Below are positions 6,099 to 6,320 of a DNA stretch of 6,320 nt, one piece after another (the first letter of the stretch is position 1; the number at the start of each line of letters is the position of its first letter). The notes beneath the pieces were generated by a model that saw nothing but the letters and a program-made list of their open reading frames with translations, was not told where the DNA came from and ran no database searches. Origin of the DNA: Candidatus Njordarchaeum guaymasense (GTDB lineage: Archaea; Asgardarchaeota; Njordarchaeia; Njordarchaeales; Njordarchaeaceae); the NCBI GenBank assembly GCA_030587605.1, contig JAUQYT010000010.1, positions 1 to 6,320 of the forward strand, in the 5' to 3' direction. The translations under genes were made by a program, and so were the position numbers.

Positions 6099-6320
6099 AT
6101 GGTTGAGGAAAAACTCAAAGATTATTTCGCTCAAGTCATCAATGAAGCGAGGATTTATCATCCATTCATTGCCAAGGTTTACTCTGACCTTGAAGAATTT
6201 GTCCTCCGCAGAGGTAAGAGACTCGCCTCGTGTAGCACGCTGCTAACCTATAAGGGTTATACGCATGAGGTCAATGAGAAGATCCTTAACGTCTGCGTTG
6301 GAATCGAGACATACCGCCAC
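6063..6320 (+). CDS. Polyprenyl diphosphate synthase, 5' part (cut by window end)
   Basis: The 86 visible codons match the N-terminus of archaeal polyprenyl diphosphate synthases, which condense isopentenyl diphosphate with an allylic diphosphate to make the geranylgeranyl or longer chains of ether lipids. The FVLRRGKRLASCSTLLTY stretch (47-64) holds RGKR (50-53), the counterpart of the GGKR loop that binds isopentenyl diphosphate. The helix ending in CVGIETYRH (78-86) leads to where the first DDxxD would lie, just past the window. The preceding helices (14-45, with YHPFIAKVYSDLEEF) fit the family. ATG 6063 is preferred to ATG 6099 because the first twelve codons are kept in the repeat copy. 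The chain length of the product and the catalytic aspartates cannot be checked here. The enzyme would be cytoplasmic or membrane-associated. Confidence 0.85.
   Translation, partial: MSWERTLDYYGGMVEEKLKDYFAQVINEARIYHPFIAKVYSDLEEFVLRRGKRLASCSTLLTYKGYTHEVNEKILNVCVGIETYRH

Noticed and set aside
1..6320. CRISPR array, tRNA, rRNA or insertion sequence
   Set aside because: I found no regular spaced repeats, no cloverleaf, no rRNA motif, and no transposase with terminal inverted repeats.
657..6320. A single RiPP or lipid operon joining the acetyltransferase, GGT-like and radical SAM genes
   Set aside because: Gaps of over 400 bases and separate promoters between them argue against one transcript, and no precursor peptide is visible.

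Overview
The window looks like chromosomal DNA from an uncultured archaeon. The best guess is a Bathyarchaeia/Thermoproteota-type lineage, but this is an inference from style, not a placement. The supports are AT-rich TATA-like boxes about 25 bases before leaderless or short-leader starts, a GGTG-type ribosome binding site, and an archaeal-looking polyprenyl diphosphate synthase at the right edge. There is no rRNA, tRNA, CRISPR array or recognisable transposase. All well-supported genes lie on the + strand, separated by unusually long gaps (about 140 to 525 bases), so they are probably separate transcription units rather than one operon.

Layout. 1-457 is a non-coding leader. Its last part (347-457) plus the first 12 codons of a 65-codon ORF (458-655) is a diverged, ungapped copy of the promoter and first codons of the polyprenyl synthase gene at the right edge (5952-6098). 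The small ORF stops one base before the start of an Eis-like GNAT acetyltransferase (657-1871). Then comes a 526-base gap holding a T-rich possible terminator and one doubtful small ORF (2110-2355). A gamma-glutamyltransferase-family Ntn hydrolase follows (2398-4044), preceded by a TATA-like box placed for a leaderless transcript. The next 422-base gap contains a possible decayed minus-strand frame and a perfect 9-base inverted repeat just upstream of a TATA-like box. That box serves a radical SAM/SPASM enzyme with an N-terminal zinc-ribbon-like domain (4467-5924). The last gene (6063 onward) is the 5' part of a polyprenyl (geranylgeranyl/farnesylgeranyl-type) diphosphate synthase, cut by the window end before its first DDxxD motif.

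How the genes might relate. The synthase would make prenyl chains for archaeal lipids. The acetyltransferase, the GGT-like hydrolase and the radical SAM enzyme each belong to families whose exact substrate cannot be read from sequence. No shared pathway is shown by the DNA. The one direct link is the shared promoter-and-start module, which suggests that the acetyltransferase unit sits behind a duplicated copy of the prenyl synthase promoter. I see no complete new defence or mobile system; the duplicated module, the radical SAM protein and the operator-like palindrome are the items most worth following up.
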